This document shows positions 1 to 8,398 of a stretch of DNA of 18,922 nucleotides, piece by piece. Under the pieces are notes generated by a model. That model ran no database searches. It had not been told where the DNA came from and saw only the letters and a program-made list of their open reading frames with translations. Origin of the DNA: Clostridia bacterium (GTDB lineage Bacteria; CBDUZB01; JAGLHV01); the NCBI GenBank assembly GCA_030595925.1, contig JAUVLC010000048.1:1-18922 (forward strand). The letters are read 5' to 3'. The first letter of the stretch is position 1, and each line of letters opens with the position of its first letter. A program made the translations under genes and the position numbers.

Positions 1-1
1 T

Positions 2-772
2 GGCGGTGGATTTGATGTGTGGGGGCCTTTGTTTTTGTTTTTTCTTCCTTTTTTATTTTTTTTGAAAAAGAATGTTAAAATAATAAAACAACTTAAATTA
101 TATGTTTTCTTATATTTTTGTGTTTGGATAGCAACCGGAAAAGTACTTCGTTTTTTGATAGTAATTCTTCCCTGTTTAAGCATTTTAATTGCTTATTGTT
201 TTATTTGCCTTGAAAAGAAGGGAAAGGGATGGAAATTAATTAGGTTAGTGCTGGTTATTTCTATCGCAGGTAATTTTTTCTTGTTCGGATATTTGGAGAC
301 AGTGGTGGATCCTTTTCCTGTAGCATTGGGTATGGAAACACGGGAGAAATACCTGGGAAGAAAATTAAATTATTATAAAGGGGTAAAATTTATAAATGAC
401 AATTTACCTGATGGGGTAAAGATTTTGTTTATTGGAGAAAGTAGAGGATATTACTGTGAGAGACAATATATAGCAGCGACGGTTTTTGATGTGAATCCGA
501 TAGTTGAGGCAGCTAATAACTCTGATAATGAGGAAGAAATGTTAAAAAAATTGCGACAATTGGGAATAACACATGTTTTTTATAATGATAAAGAAGCAGC
601 AAGATTAGAAAAGGGATACCATATTTTTTATTGGACGAATAAGGGATATCGGGTTAATAAAAACTTTAAGCAGAAATATTTGAGGTGTTTATATAAAGAA
701 AAATTCATATATGTTTATGAGATTGACTATTCAATATTAAAGTTAAAAGAAAAAGTGAACGGCAACAGATAG
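2..772 (+). CDS. Membrane glycosyltransferase (GT39/ArnT-like), 3' part only
   Basis: The reading frame is open through the left edge (GGFDVWGPLF precedes the first GTG at 17), so the gene is cut by the window and 17 is not its real start. The visible 256 residues begin with hydrophobic helices, one motif-like stretch being ATGKVLRFLIVILPCLSILIAY, followed by a soluble tail with INDNLPDGVKILFIGESRGYYCER and LRQLGITHVFYND. Polytopic sugar transferases of the GT39/ArnT/PMT type usually have this plan: many membrane helices, then an extracytoplasmic C-terminal domain. These enzymes take sugars from polyprenyl-phosphate donors. The catalytic N-terminal half is not visible, so substrate and subfamily cannot be given. 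The stop TAG (770-772) falls at the junction of two intergenic heptamers (AACAGAT and AGTCCAT), so the repeat supplies the stop. Confidence 0.7.
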   Translation, partial: GGGFDVWGPLFLFFLPFLFFLKKNVKIIKQLKLYVFLYFCVWIATGKVLRFLIVILPCLSILIAYCFICLEKKGKGWKLIRLVLVISIAGNFFLFGYLETVVDPFPVALGMETREKYLGRKLNYYKGVKFINDNLPDGVKILFIGESRGYYCERQYIAATVFDVNPIVEAANNSDNEEEMLKKLRQLGITHVFYNDKEAARLEKGYHIFYWTNKGYRVNKNFKQKYLRCLYKEKFIYVYEIDYSILKLKEKVNGNR

Positions 773-1000
773 TCCATAGTCGACAGTCCATAGTCCATAG
801 ACAACAGATAAAAGACAGGTACAAAGTTAAATGATAAAAGACTGCAAATGGCAAATGGCGAATAGCAAGAAAGTTGTTTTCCCCCTTTGTAAAAGGGGGT
901 TAAGGGGATTTAGACAACAGACGTATTAGTTATAAGTTAAAAAAAATTTGGAGTTTGCCTGTCCGCCAATTTTTAAGGCGGAAATTGGAAATTGGGAATT
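764..1000 (+). repeat. Intergenic repeat block A (heptamer words and truncated hairpin module)
   Basis: This fills most of the 288-bp spacer. In order: AACAGAT (764-770); a 30-bp element of four AGTCSAY heptamers plus AG (771-800); GCAAATG twice, then GCGAATA (844-864); the start of the C-rich/G-rich hairpin module (877-920, arms CCCCCTTT and AAAAGGGGG); AGTTATA then AGTTAAA (928-941); a GCCTGTCCGCC hairpin with arms 962-967 and 976-981; and GGAAATT twice then GGGAATT (980-1000). Each tandem word has a 7-bp step. No gene is seen in the spacer. The downstream gene's ribosome site (AAAGGAGAAAGGAG, 1041-1054) lies just outside the block. Confidence 0.85.
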
Positions 1001-1060
1001 TGAGAGAATAGTCATAAGTAGGGGGCGAAATTTTTATTTTAAAAGGAGAAAGGAGAAAAA

Positions 1061-2074
1061 ATGCCTTATTTTTTAGTTTTTTCAATTGCTTTTATTTTGA
1101 GTTTTATACTTACGCCTTTAATGATGAGAATAGCAATCAAACATAACATTGTAGATTTACCTGATAGTCATGAGGCAAAAACTCATAAAGAACCCGTACC
1201 ATATCTGGGAGGAATAGCTATTGGAGTTAGTTTTATAGTTAGTTTATTTGTTATTCGTTTTGTTACTTTTTTTCCTACCGGGACATTACGGGCTTTGCGT
1301 GGAATTATTTTTGGTGGAATGATAATTATGTTGGTAGGTTTTTTGGATGACGTTAAACCGGTAAGTTTTAAAATAAAATTTTTTATTCAAATTCTCCTGG
1401 CAATAATTTTAATTGTTTTTGGTATTAGAATAAGGTTTATTTCACCTGGTTATCTGTCAGTATTGTTCACTATTTTCTGGGTTGTAGGCATTACTAATGC
1501 CTTTAACATTATTGATGTTATGGATGGTTTATCGGCAGGTATAGCGATAATCGCCTGCCTTTTTTTCTTTTTTATTGGATTACCCACGGAACAAATTTAT
1601 GTAAATTTTGCTGCCATTGCTTTAATGGGGAGTTGTATGGGTTTTTTAAAATATAATTTTTTACCAGCTAAAATTTTCATGGGAGATTCAGGAAGTCTTT
1701 TTATCGGCTTTGTACTGGCCGCAATTTCTTTGGGGGAGAGTTATACCCATATTAATAATATTGCTTTGTTTTCTCCGCTTTTGATATTAGGAGTTCCACT
1801 TTATGATACATTGCTGGTGATGATTTTGCGTTTTCAACAGGGAAAATCGATATTTTTAGGCAGTCGGGATCATTATGCGCTGCGGTTGGAAGCTCTGGGT
1901 CTTAACCGTAAAGAAATAGTGATTTTAAGTTACTTGTTTTGTTTTATTTTGGGTTTACTTGCTTTTATTATAACCAAGGTTACTCTTTATTTAGCGTTAG
2001 GGATTTATTTTATTGTGATAATTTTTGGGTTTTTAATGGGAAATAAACTTAGTAAAATTAAAGTAGAAGGATGA
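1061..2074 (+). CDS. Undecaprenyl-phosphate sugar-1-phosphate transferase (WecA/TagO/MraY family)
   Basis: A 337-aa polytopic membrane protein of the glycosyltransferase-4/MraY family. The family transfers a sugar-1-phosphate, usually GlcNAc-1-P, from a UDP-sugar to undecaprenyl phosphate on the cytoplasmic side of the inner membrane, starting lipid-linked glycan synthesis. Visible motifs: an N-terminal DLPD...KTHKEPVPYLGG; the Asp pair D96-D97 in GFLDDV; N149 to D155 in NIIDVMDGLSAG; GDSGS at 208-212; and SRDHYALRLEALG near the C-terminus, the HxxxRL-type basic loop. The DHYALRL form and the polysaccharide setting favour WecA/TagO over MraY. Tandem AAGGAG-type sites precede the ATG. The next gene starts 20 bp after the stop, so the two are probably co-transcribed. 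The exact UDP-sugar cannot be told from sequence. Confidence 0.88.
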   Translation: MPYFLVFSIAFILSFILTPLMMRIAIKHNIVDLPDSHEAKTHKEPVPYLGGIAIGVSFIVSLFVIRFVTFFPTGTLRALRGIIFGGMIIMLVGFLDDVKPVSFKIKFFIQILLAIILIVFGIRIRFISPGYLSVLFTIFWVVGITNAFNIIDVMDGLSAGIAIIACLFFFFIGLPTEQIYVNFAAIALMGSCMGFLKYNFLPAKIFMGDSGSLFIGFVLAAISLGESYTHINNIALFSPLLILGVPLYDTLLVMILRFQQGKSIFLGSRDHYALRLEALGLNRKEIVILSYLFCFILGLLAFIITKVTLYLALGIYFIVIIFGFLMGNKLSKIKVEG

Positions 2075-2094
2075 ATTTATCCGGTATTTTCTAA

Positions 2095-3678
2095 ATGATA
2101 CAGATTCGAGAAAGATTAATAGAATATAGCCTTCTTTTTTTGCTGGCAATAACCCTGTTTGTTCCCGGCACTATAGATGTTTTCACTAATTCCTTAGTAA
2201 ATTTATTAGTGGCCGTTATTTTTTTCTTATGGCTCACAATCCGTTTTCCCCGTTATACTGTTCGAATTAATCTGCCGTTATTGTTGCTTCTATTATATTC
2301 TTTGTTTTCCTTGTTTAAAACGTGCAATTTCGCTTTTACCATGATGCAAATATTTATGTTTGTTAGTTTGTATTTGTTGTTAATTATGGTGATAAATGTT
2401 TTTGATAATAAGGATAGTATTAGGAGATTTACTGTTTTCTTTTTGGTTATCGGCGGGATAAAAATGCTGCAGGTAATATTAAAAAAATTATTACCTGATA
2501 TGGGTTATCAATTACCTTTATTTTTTTCCCATTCGATGGCTAACGATAATCATTTGGCCGGTTATTTAACCATGATTGTTTTAGTAGCCGGGGGGATCTT
2601 TTTCTTTAAAAAGGGGATAAAGAAGAGTATTAAAATATGTTTGTTCTTATATTTAATCATCGGTTTTATCCTTATATTTTTGGCTAACTCACGGTCGGGT
2701 TTAATTGCTTTACTGTTTTCTTTTTTAATATTAATTTATATAAAAAACAAAAAGTTTCTACTTACAGGACTGGTTGTGGTTTTGATGACCTTAATTTATT
2801 GTTTCTTTTTTTCAAATATAGGGAGAGAATTTAAAAGAGGGGATGTTCATTCCTATGAGCGGTTGATTATCTGGGAAGATACGCTTAACTTATGGAGTGA
2901 TTATCCTGTTTTTGGTTCAGGATTGGGGACTTTTAGAGATTATTATCCACGGTATAAAAGAATGGAAGGAACTTATACTGCTCAATATGCTCACAATGAA
3001 TACCTGAATTTATTAGCTGAAATGGGAATTGTGGGTTTTGCTCTTTTTGGGTGGATAATAATAAGATTATTTCGGGAGACAATTCCCAGGAGGTTTCTCT
3101 ATCCGGGGTTCTTTGCTGCTTTCTGTAGTGTGCTGATACAGGCAGGGGTGGAGTTTAATTTGCATAATATCGCCATTACTTTTCCGTGTTGTTTTTTAAT
3201 CGGGATAATTTTACCCAAAGAAAAAAACAAAGTGGAACAAATTTCTTATTTAGCTAAAACACCCATTTATCTGGGAATTGTTTTTTTAATTTTCTTCTTT
3301 AGTTTCCCGCATTTAGGGGCACAATTTCACAAAAAGGGGCAAAATTTTCTCAAAAACGGCCGGTTAATGCAGGCGAAAACAAATATTTTTCGTAGTGTAT
3401 TTTTTAACCCTGTATATGCTAAATATCATGTTATCTTGAGCGATATATATGAAAAAGAAGGATATTTCGTTAAAGCTCTGGATGAGTTTAAAATTGCAGT
3501 AGAATTAGAGCCTCGAAATGTATGGTATAAAAAGAAGTTAGCGCAAAAGTATTTACAGTGGAAGAATTTAGATAAAGCAATTGAAGAATATGAAAAAATA
3601 GTTCGACTTGCTCCCAATGTTTCTTCCTTTCGTGACGAATTGAAGAAATTATACGACTGGAAAACAAATATACAGTAA
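2095..3678 (+). CDS. O-antigen ligase/polymerase-like membrane protein with C-terminal TPR repeats
   Basis: This 527-aa protein has about ten or more hydrophobic helices over residues 10-420, then a soluble tail of about 110 residues. Wzy_C/WaaL-type features are the FSHSMANDNHLAGYL segment, ANSRSGLIALL, and the long periplasmic loop with YERLIIWEDTLNLWSDYPVFG followed by GTFRDYYPRY and YAHNEYLNLLAEMGIVGF. The family joins or polymerises lipid-linked glycans at the periplasmic face of the inner membrane. The C-terminal part (about 440-520) reads as TPR units (AKYHVILSDIYEKEGYFVKALDEFKIAVELEP, then a second unit with AIEEYEKIVRLAP). Ligase/polymerase proteins with TPR tails are known in several phyla. 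Whether it acts as a ligase, a polymerase or a protein O-glycosyltransferase cannot be decided. No good Shine-Dalgarno site precedes the ATG, so translation may be coupled to the upstream gene. Confidence 0.82.
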   Translation: MIQIRERLIEYSLLFLLAITLFVPGTIDVFTNSLVNLLVAVIFFLWLTIRFPRYTVRINLPLLLLLLYSLFSLFKTCNFAFTMMQIFMFVSLYLLLIMVINVFDNKDSIRRFTVFFLVIGGIKMLQVILKKLLPDMGYQLPLFFSHSMANDNHLAGYLTMIVLVAGGIFFFKKGIKKSIKICLFLYLIIGFILIFLANSRSGLIALLFSFLILIYIKNKKFLLTGLVVVLMTLIYCFFFSNIGREFKRGDVHSYERLIIWEDTLNLWSDYPVFGSGLGTFRDYYPRYKRMEGTYTAQYAHNEYLNLLAEMGIVGFALFGWIIIRLFRETIPRRFLYPGFFAAFCSVLIQAGVEFNLHNIAITFPCCFLIGIILPKEKNKVEQISYLAKTPIYLGIVFLIFFFSFPHLGAQFHKKGQNFLKNGRLMQAKTNIFRSVFFNPVYAKYHVILSDIYEKEGYFVKALDEFKIAVELEPRNVWYKKKLAQKYLQWKNLDKAIEEYEKIVRLAPNVSSFRDELKKLYDWKTNIQ

Positions 3679-3799
3679 TGAGAAATATTGTTTAATTTTC
3701 AAAAGAAGATGGTTATTAAAGGCAAAGGATATTTCCTTCCTTACACCATGATTTCACCTTATTGTCCCTCGTTATTTACAAAAAGCCTATAAATAAATT

Positions 3800-3828
3800 T
3801 TGCAATTTATTTTTAAAAAATGTATAAT
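3800..3828 (+). promoter_or_regulatory. Candidate sigma-70-type promoter upstream of the flavoprotein gene
   Basis: TTGCAA (3800-3805) and TATAAT (3823-3828) are separated by exactly 17 bp, in the 163-bp gap after the O-antigen ligase-like gene. A transcript would start near 3835. That is almost on top of the AGAGG site (3831-3835) that would serve the TTG start at 3842, so this promoter fits the later GTG start (3941) better. In an AT-rich genome a chance match is possible. Confidence 0.5.
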
Positions 3829-3841
3829 TTAGAGGTTTTTA

Positions 3842-5305
3842 TTGAAGAAAAATAATTTCAATACAGCTCTGGAATGTTTTTCCAAATTCGCATTGGAAAA
3901 ACTTAATAGGATAAACGGTGAATTGTTTTTGGGGGAGAAAGTGAACGTAATAATTTTGGGGGCAGGGTTGACTGGGTTATCCTGTGCTTATCACCTTAAA
4001 CGGAAAATAAAAAAAAATAGTAATTTTTCTTTTGCCCTTTATGAAAAAGAGGATAATGCCGGAGGTTTATGCCGCTCTGAAGCTAGTCAGGGATTTGTTT
4101 TTGATTATACAGGACATTTGCTCCATCTGAAAAGTAATTATGCTAAAAACTTAATTAAAACATTATTGGATAAAAATTTAAAACGGATAAAGAGAAATGC
4201 CTGGATTTATTCTAAAGGAACTTATACTCCGTATCCATTTCAGGCAAATATATATGGGCTTTCGCAAAAAGTAGTAAAAGAGTGCATCGAAGGGTTTATT
4301 AAGGCGAGATGTTTGAAACAAGATAAATCAGTTGCTGGTTCTTTTTATGATTGGATTATTGATACTTTCGGAGAGGGATTTGCCCGGCATTTTATGGTTC
4401 CCTATAATCAAAAAATATGGACTGTTCATCCTAAAAATATGACTTGTGAGTGGATGGGAAAATTTGTTCCCCTTCCTCAAATAAGAGAAGTCTTAATTGG
4501 GGCATTTAGGCAACAAACTAAAACATTTGGTTATAACAGTTATTTTTATTATCCTCAAAAAAGAGGAATAGGGGTCTTAGCCGATGTTTTGTCCGGTAAA
4601 GTGCAAAAGCATTTATTTTTAGGCCGGCAGGTAAATGAAATTTGTTTGTCGGAAAAAGTTGTTAAATTTAGCGATGGACAACAATTAAAATATGATCGTC
4701 TGGTTTCTACTTTACCCTTAAAAGAGATGATTTTGAAAATAATTAAAAAAGTTCCTTGCCGGGTAAAGGAAAAGGCCGGGGCTTTGAAATGTAATTCGGT
4801 TTTAAATATAAATCTTGGAATTAATCGTAGGAATATTTCTGATAAACACTGGATATATTTTCCTGAAAAAAAATTTGTTTTTTACCGTGCAGGTTTTCCG
4901 ATGAATTTTTCTTCTTCTATGACACCGCCGGGGACAAGCTCTATTTATACGGAAATAGCTTACCGGAAAACAATTCCGGGTTTATTGTCAGATGCGGGAG
5001 GGAATGTATCCGGTTTTTCAGAAAATATGATTGACCGAAAGAAATTAACAAATAGAGTAGTGGGGGATTTGATTAAAGCAGGAATTTTAAAAAAAGATGA
5101 CAAGGTTTTAACCACAAAGATTTTAAACATAAAGAACGCTTATGTAATTTATGACCGGAAATACAAAGAAAGTACAAGAGTTATACATAAGTTTTTGCAG
5201 GATAATAAAATTTATTCGAGCGGCCGGTATGGGGCATGGAATTATTCTACGATGGAGGATGCTATTTTAGAAGGACGGGAAATAGCAAATAACTTGCTTA
5301 GCTAA
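3842..5305 (+). CDS. FAD-dependent amine oxidase / UDP-galactopyranose-mutase-like flavoprotein
   Basis: A 487-aa protein with an FAD-binding Rossmann motif, VNVIILGAGLTGLSCAYHL (G40-x-G42-x-x-G45), followed by LYEKEDNAGGLCRS. The middle has HFMVPYNQKIWTVHPKNMTCEW, which resembles the NPYNEKIW region of UDP-galactopyranose mutases and the protoporphyrinogen-oxidase-like flavoproteins (COG1232 type) found in polysaccharide clusters. The C-terminus has SSGRYGAWNYSTMEDAILEG, typical of the FAD-closing segment. It may isomerise or oxidise a nucleotide sugar or lipid-linked precursor; the substrate is unknown. Start choice is open. The TTG at 3842 has AGAGG six bases upstream, but GTG at 3941 (GGGGGAG just upstream) would start the protein exactly at the dinucleotide fold, as is usual in the family, and suits the promoter at 3800-3828. 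The next gene begins within 30 bp. Confidence 0.78.
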   Translation: MKKNNFNTALECFSKFALEKLNRINGELFLGEKVNVIILGAGLTGLSCAYHLKRKIKKNSNFSFALYEKEDNAGGLCRSEASQGFVFDYTGHLLHLKSNYAKNLIKTLLDKNLKRIKRNAWIYSKGTYTPYPFQANIYGLSQKVVKECIEGFIKARCLKQDKSVAGSFYDWIIDTFGEGFARHFMVPYNQKIWTVHPKNMTCEWMGKFVPLPQIREVLIGAFRQQTKTFGYNSYFYYPQKRGIGVLADVLSGKVQKHLFLGRQVNEICLSEKVVKFSDGQQLKYDRLVSTLPLKEMILKIIKKVPCRVKEKAGALKCNSVLNINLGINRRNISDKHWIYFPEKKFVFYRAGFPMNFSSSMTPPGTSSIYTEIAYRKTIPGLLSDAGGNVSGFSENMIDRKKLTNRVVGDLIKAGILKKDDKVLTTKILNIKNAYVIYDRKYKESTRVIHKFLQDNKIYSSGRYGAWNYSTMEDAILEGREIANNLLS

Positions 5306-5331
5306 GAACATTGCCGGTTAAAATAAAAACA

Positions 5332-6477
5332 ATGAAAAAGATTAAGATAGCCCACATCATTACTAAACTGGAATTAGGAGGTGCACAGCAAAATACTTTA
5401 TATACGTTAAAACATCTGAACCGTGAAAAGTTTGAGACTATTCTTATTAGCGGAAAAGGAGGAATACTTGCTCAAGAGGCATTTTTGAGTTTAACGAATA
5501 GACTTTTTTTTATTGGGGAATTGGTTCGAAAAATAAATCCTATTTTTGATTTTATAGCTTTAATTAAAATATGGCATTTACTAAAAAAGCAAAAAGTTAA
5601 TTTAGTCCATACACATAGTTCTAAAGCAGGTATTCTAGGCCGTTGGGCAGCTAAATTAGCCGGGGTTCCTTATATTGTCCATACTTATCATGGATTTGGG
5701 TTTAATGATTACCAGAAATGGCTTGTTCGATGGCTGTTTATCGGAATAGAAAGAATTACTGCATACATTAGCACTAAATTAGTTGTTGTATCCGGCGAAA
5801 ACGCTAAAAAAGCGATGGCTAATAAAATTGGGGAAAAGAATCAGTATGTGGTTATCCATAGTGGAATAAAAATTAGAGAAGTGTCATTTAATCCGATAAT
5901 TAAAAAGGAAAAAAGAAAAGAGCTTGGGTTTAGTGATGAAGATTTTGTGGTAGGGATGATAGCTTGTTTTAAGCCCCAGAAAGACCCCATATCTTTTGTA
6001 TTATTAGCGAATAAAGTTTCTGCTTGTTTGCCGCAGGCAAAATTTTTATTAGTGGGAGACGGCCTGCTGCGTCCTTCGGTTGAGAAACTGATTTCTAAGT
6101 TAAATTTGCAGGAAAAGATAAAATTGTTGGGGTGGCGCAGAGACATTCCCCTATTGTTACAAACGTTTGATATAATGATTTTAACTTCTCTATGGGAGGG
6201 TTTACCGCGGGTTTTTTTAGAAGCAATGGTTTTGGGTGTTCCTATTGTGGCTACCCGGGTAGATGGAGCAAGAGAGGTGATTAAAAACGGAATAAACGGT
6301 TTTTTAGTTTCTCCTAAAGATATAGAGTCAATGGCTCAAAAAGTTGTCTACCTTTTTAAAAATGAGGAAGAAAGGAAACAAATGGGAATATGTGCCAAAG
6401 AGATGATTTCTTCTTCTTTTGACATTGATCAAATGGTAAAGGAAATAGAAGAATTATATAAACAATTAGTTAGTTAA
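5332..6477 (+). CDS. GT4-family glycosyltransferase (GT-B fold)
   Basis: A 381-aa cytoplasmic or membrane-associated glycosyltransferase. The N-terminal domain opens with KIAHIITKLELGGAQQNTL, the usual glycine-rich GT-B acceptor loop, followed by LVHTHSSKAGILGR and TYHGFGFNDYQ. The C-terminal nucleotide-sugar domain carries FKPQKDP, FLLVGDGLLRPSVEKL and the EX7E-type motif region LWEGLPRVFLEAMVLGVPIVAT. Family members move a sugar from a UDP- or GDP-sugar onto a glycan or lipid-linked acceptor; specificity cannot be read from sequence. I chose ATG at 5332 over the in-frame TTG at 5311 because the family normally begins just before the KIAHII strand. Neither has a strong ribosome site. The gene lies 26 bp after the flavoprotein gene and probably belongs to the same transcript. 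Confidence 0.87.
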   Translation: MKKIKIAHIITKLELGGAQQNTLYTLKHLNREKFETILISGKGGILAQEAFLSLTNRLFFIGELVRKINPIFDFIALIKIWHLLKKQKVNLVHTHSSKAGILGRWAAKLAGVPYIVHTYHGFGFNDYQKWLVRWLFIGIERITAYISTKLVVVSGENAKKAMANKIGEKNQYVVIHSGIKIREVSFNPIIKKEKRKELGFSDEDFVVGMIACFKPQKDPISFVLLANKVSACLPQAKFLLVGDGLLRPSVEKLISKLNLQEKIKLLGWRRDIPLLLQTFDIMILTSLWEGLPRVFLEAMVLGVPIVATRVDGAREVIKNGINGFLVSPKDIESMAQKVVYLFKNEEERKQMGICAKEMISSSFDIDQMVKEIEELYKQLVS

Positions 6478-6536
6478 GAAAAAGTTATATTTGTAGTTTG
6501 TGAAATATAAATTGAATGGGAAAGGAAAGGATTAAG

Positions 6537-7796
6537 ATGGGGAAGACGATAGTCGAGAAAATTTTAAGTAGTCATAGCAAAAAAGATGTTTGTGCCGGGG
6601 AAATAGTTGTTGCGGATTTAGATTTTTGTATGGGACAGGATGGGACTTCCGGAATAATTATCGATAGTTTCGGTAGTATGGAAATGCAAAATGTTTTCGA
6701 TACAAAAAAATGTACAATGGTTATTGACCATAGTGCTCCCAGCCCTTTGCAAGAGGTATCGGCTGTACATAAAAAAATGCGGAATTTTGTTAAACAACAG
6801 GAAATATCTTTATTTGATATTGGGTGTGGGGTGTGTCATCAATTGCTTCCGGAAGAAGGTTTGGTTGTGCCCGGAGATTTAGTTATCGGGGCTGATTCTC
6901 ATACCTGCACTTATGGTGCAATTAATGTTTTTTCTACCGGAATGGGTTCAACGGATGTCGCTGCGGGATTTGCTACGGGTAAAAACTGGTTTAAGGTTCC
7001 CGAAACCATAAAATTTGACTGTTTCGGAAAATGGCCGGAGGGTGTTTTTTCCAAGGATTTGATTTTATATATTATAGGCAATCTTAGTGCTAATGGAGCG
7101 ACTTATAATGCTGCCGAATTTATCGGAAAGGCAATAGATGTGTTAAGTGTGGAGGCAAGGTTCACTATTGCCAATATGGTCATAGAAATGGGGGCTAAGT
7201 GTGGAATAATGTTGGCTGATAAAAAAGTTTGTGAGTGGGTAAAAGAACATTCTTCCAGAAGTTTTTTGCCTGTGGGACCGGATGAGGATGCGAAATATTT
7301 GGATATCAAAGAATATGATGTTTCCAATTTAGAACCTCAAATAGCTAAGCCGCATACAGTGGATAATGTTTGTCCCATTACTCAGATGGAAGAAACTTAT
7401 ATTCAACAGGGATTTTTAGGCACGTGTACCAATGGGCGGATAGAAGACTTAGAAATAGCGGCGAAAATATTAAGCGGAAAAAAGGTTCATCCTGATGTGC
7501 GATTTATTGTAGCACCCAGTTCCCGACGGGTTTTTTTAGAGGCAATAAAAAAAGGTATTTTGCAAATTTTGGTGGAAGCAGGAGCAGTAATTGTAACTCC
7601 CGGTTGCGGCCCCTGTGTAGGAACGCATAACGGCGTTCCTTCCGATGGAGAGAAAGTTATTTCCACTGCCAACCGTAATTTCAAGGGTAGGATGGGTAAT
7701 CCCAATGCTGAAATCTATTTGGCTTCACCGGCTACAGTCGCCAGTTCAGTTATTGAAGGGAAAATTACCGATCCCAGAAAATATTTAGAAACTTAG
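6537..7796 (+). CDS. leuC: 3-isopropylmalate dehydratase/homoaconitase-type large subunit (LeuC family)
   Basis: A 419-aa protein of the aconitase superfamily, in the short LeuC2/HacA class. LeuC with LeuD isomerises 2- and 3-isopropylmalate in leucine synthesis; close relatives act on homoaconitate or citramalate-derived acids. The 4Fe-4S ligands are visible: C297 in GTCTNGR, and C357 and C360 in PGCGPCVG. Other family marks are GADSHTCTYGAINVFSTGMGSTD, MAEFIG-like AAEFIGKAIDVLS and PHTVDNV. I chose ATG 6537 because AAAGGAAAGG ends six bases upstream; the in-frame ATG at 6516 lacks a site. No leuD, leuB or leuA is present on either side, so the small subunit must be encoded elsewhere and the precise substrate is uncertain. 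The neighbours are envelope genes, so the context adds nothing about function. Confidence 0.85.
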   Translation: MGKTIVEKILSSHSKKDVCAGEIVVADLDFCMGQDGTSGIIIDSFGSMEMQNVFDTKKCTMVIDHSAPSPLQEVSAVHKKMRNFVKQQEISLFDIGCGVCHQLLPEEGLVVPGDLVIGADSHTCTYGAINVFSTGMGSTDVAAGFATGKNWFKVPETIKFDCFGKWPEGVFSKDLILYIIGNLSANGATYNAAEFIGKAIDVLSVEARFTIANMVIEMGAKCGIMLADKKVCEWVKEHSSRSFLPVGPDEDAKYLDIKEYDVSNLEPQIAKPHTVDNVCPITQMEETYIQQGFLGTCTNGRIEDLEIAAKILSGKKVHPDVRFIVAPSSRRVFLEAIKKGILQILVEAGAVIVTPGCGPCVGTHNGVPSDGEKVISTANRNFKGRMGNPNAEIYLASPATVASSVIEGKITDPRKYLET

Positions 7797-7899
7797 AAAA
7801 ATCTAAGAAAAAAAAGACAGTTAAAAGACAGTTAAATTGGTTTAGATTCGTTTTATTGGTTAAAGGATAAAAGAAAAAGAAAAAGACAAAAACGAAAGA

Positions 7900-8360
7900 C
7901 TGCAAATGGCGAATAACAAAAGAAAAAAGACAGTTTTCCCCCTTTGGAAAAGGGGGTTAGGGGGATTTTGAAAAAACAGTTAAACATTGAGATATTATTG
8001 TAGGGGTGAACCCCTGTGTTCACCCGAACGAGGAAAATAAAGGTAAAACATATTTCTCACTAGACGCATAATTTTACCCTTTGGGCACGCAAAAAAAAAT
8101 AGTCCACAGTCCATAGTCGATAGTCCATAGACAACAGATAACAGAAAGTTATAAGTTATGAGTTAAAGACAAACAGAAGTCCATAGTCGACAGTCCATAG
8201 TCCATAGATTACGGATAAAGACAAAGATAAAGACGAAAAACAGGCACAAAGGCATCAAGGCACAGAGACACAAAGTTAACAAACAAAGACAAAGATAAAA
8301 GATTGCAAATGGCAAGTCTGTTTGTAGTCGCTCAATTTATTGAGCAGAAATGTTTGGGAT
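7900..8360 (+). repeat. Intergenic repeat block B (heptamer words, 157-bp module, 8-bp-period words)
   Basis: This occupies most of the 602-bp gap between leuC and the DUF3108 lipoprotein; no gene is seen. Order: GCAAATG-GCGAATA (7902-7915); the 157-bp hairpin module (7934-8090); a 30-bp four-heptamer AGTCSAY element (8101-8130); AGTTATA, AGTTATG, AGTTAAA (8147-8167); a second 30-bp element (8178-8207) followed by ATTACGGATAAAGAC; an AAAGAC-type 6-bp run; GGCACAAA-type words with 8-bp step (about 8243-8274); another GCAAATG word (8305-8311); and TTTGGGA-like heptads near 8353-8373. Parts of 7800-7900 are simple A-rich DNA without a recognisable site. Confidence 0.85.
7934..8090 (+). repeat. 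157-bp hairpin module, copy 1
   Basis: It starts with a C-run/G-run hairpin (CCCCCTTT facing AAAAGGGGG), then GTTAAACATTGAGATATTAT, then a second hairpin (GGGTGAAC facing GTTCACCC, loop CCCTGT), and ends in TTACCCTTTGGGCACGC. A copy of exactly the same length lies at 15431-15587 and a shortened copy at 11931-12080. Copies at 877-920 and 13207-13239 keep only the first hairpin. It has no ORF, so it behaves as a small non-coding repeat. Confidence 0.8.
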
Positions 8361-8398
8361 TTTGGTATTTGGGCGTTTGAAAAAGAGAGGTTATTTTA

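Noticed and set aside
764-868. CRISPR array
   Set aside because: Direct repeats are present, but they are heptamer tandems without unique spacers of constant length, and no cas gene is near.
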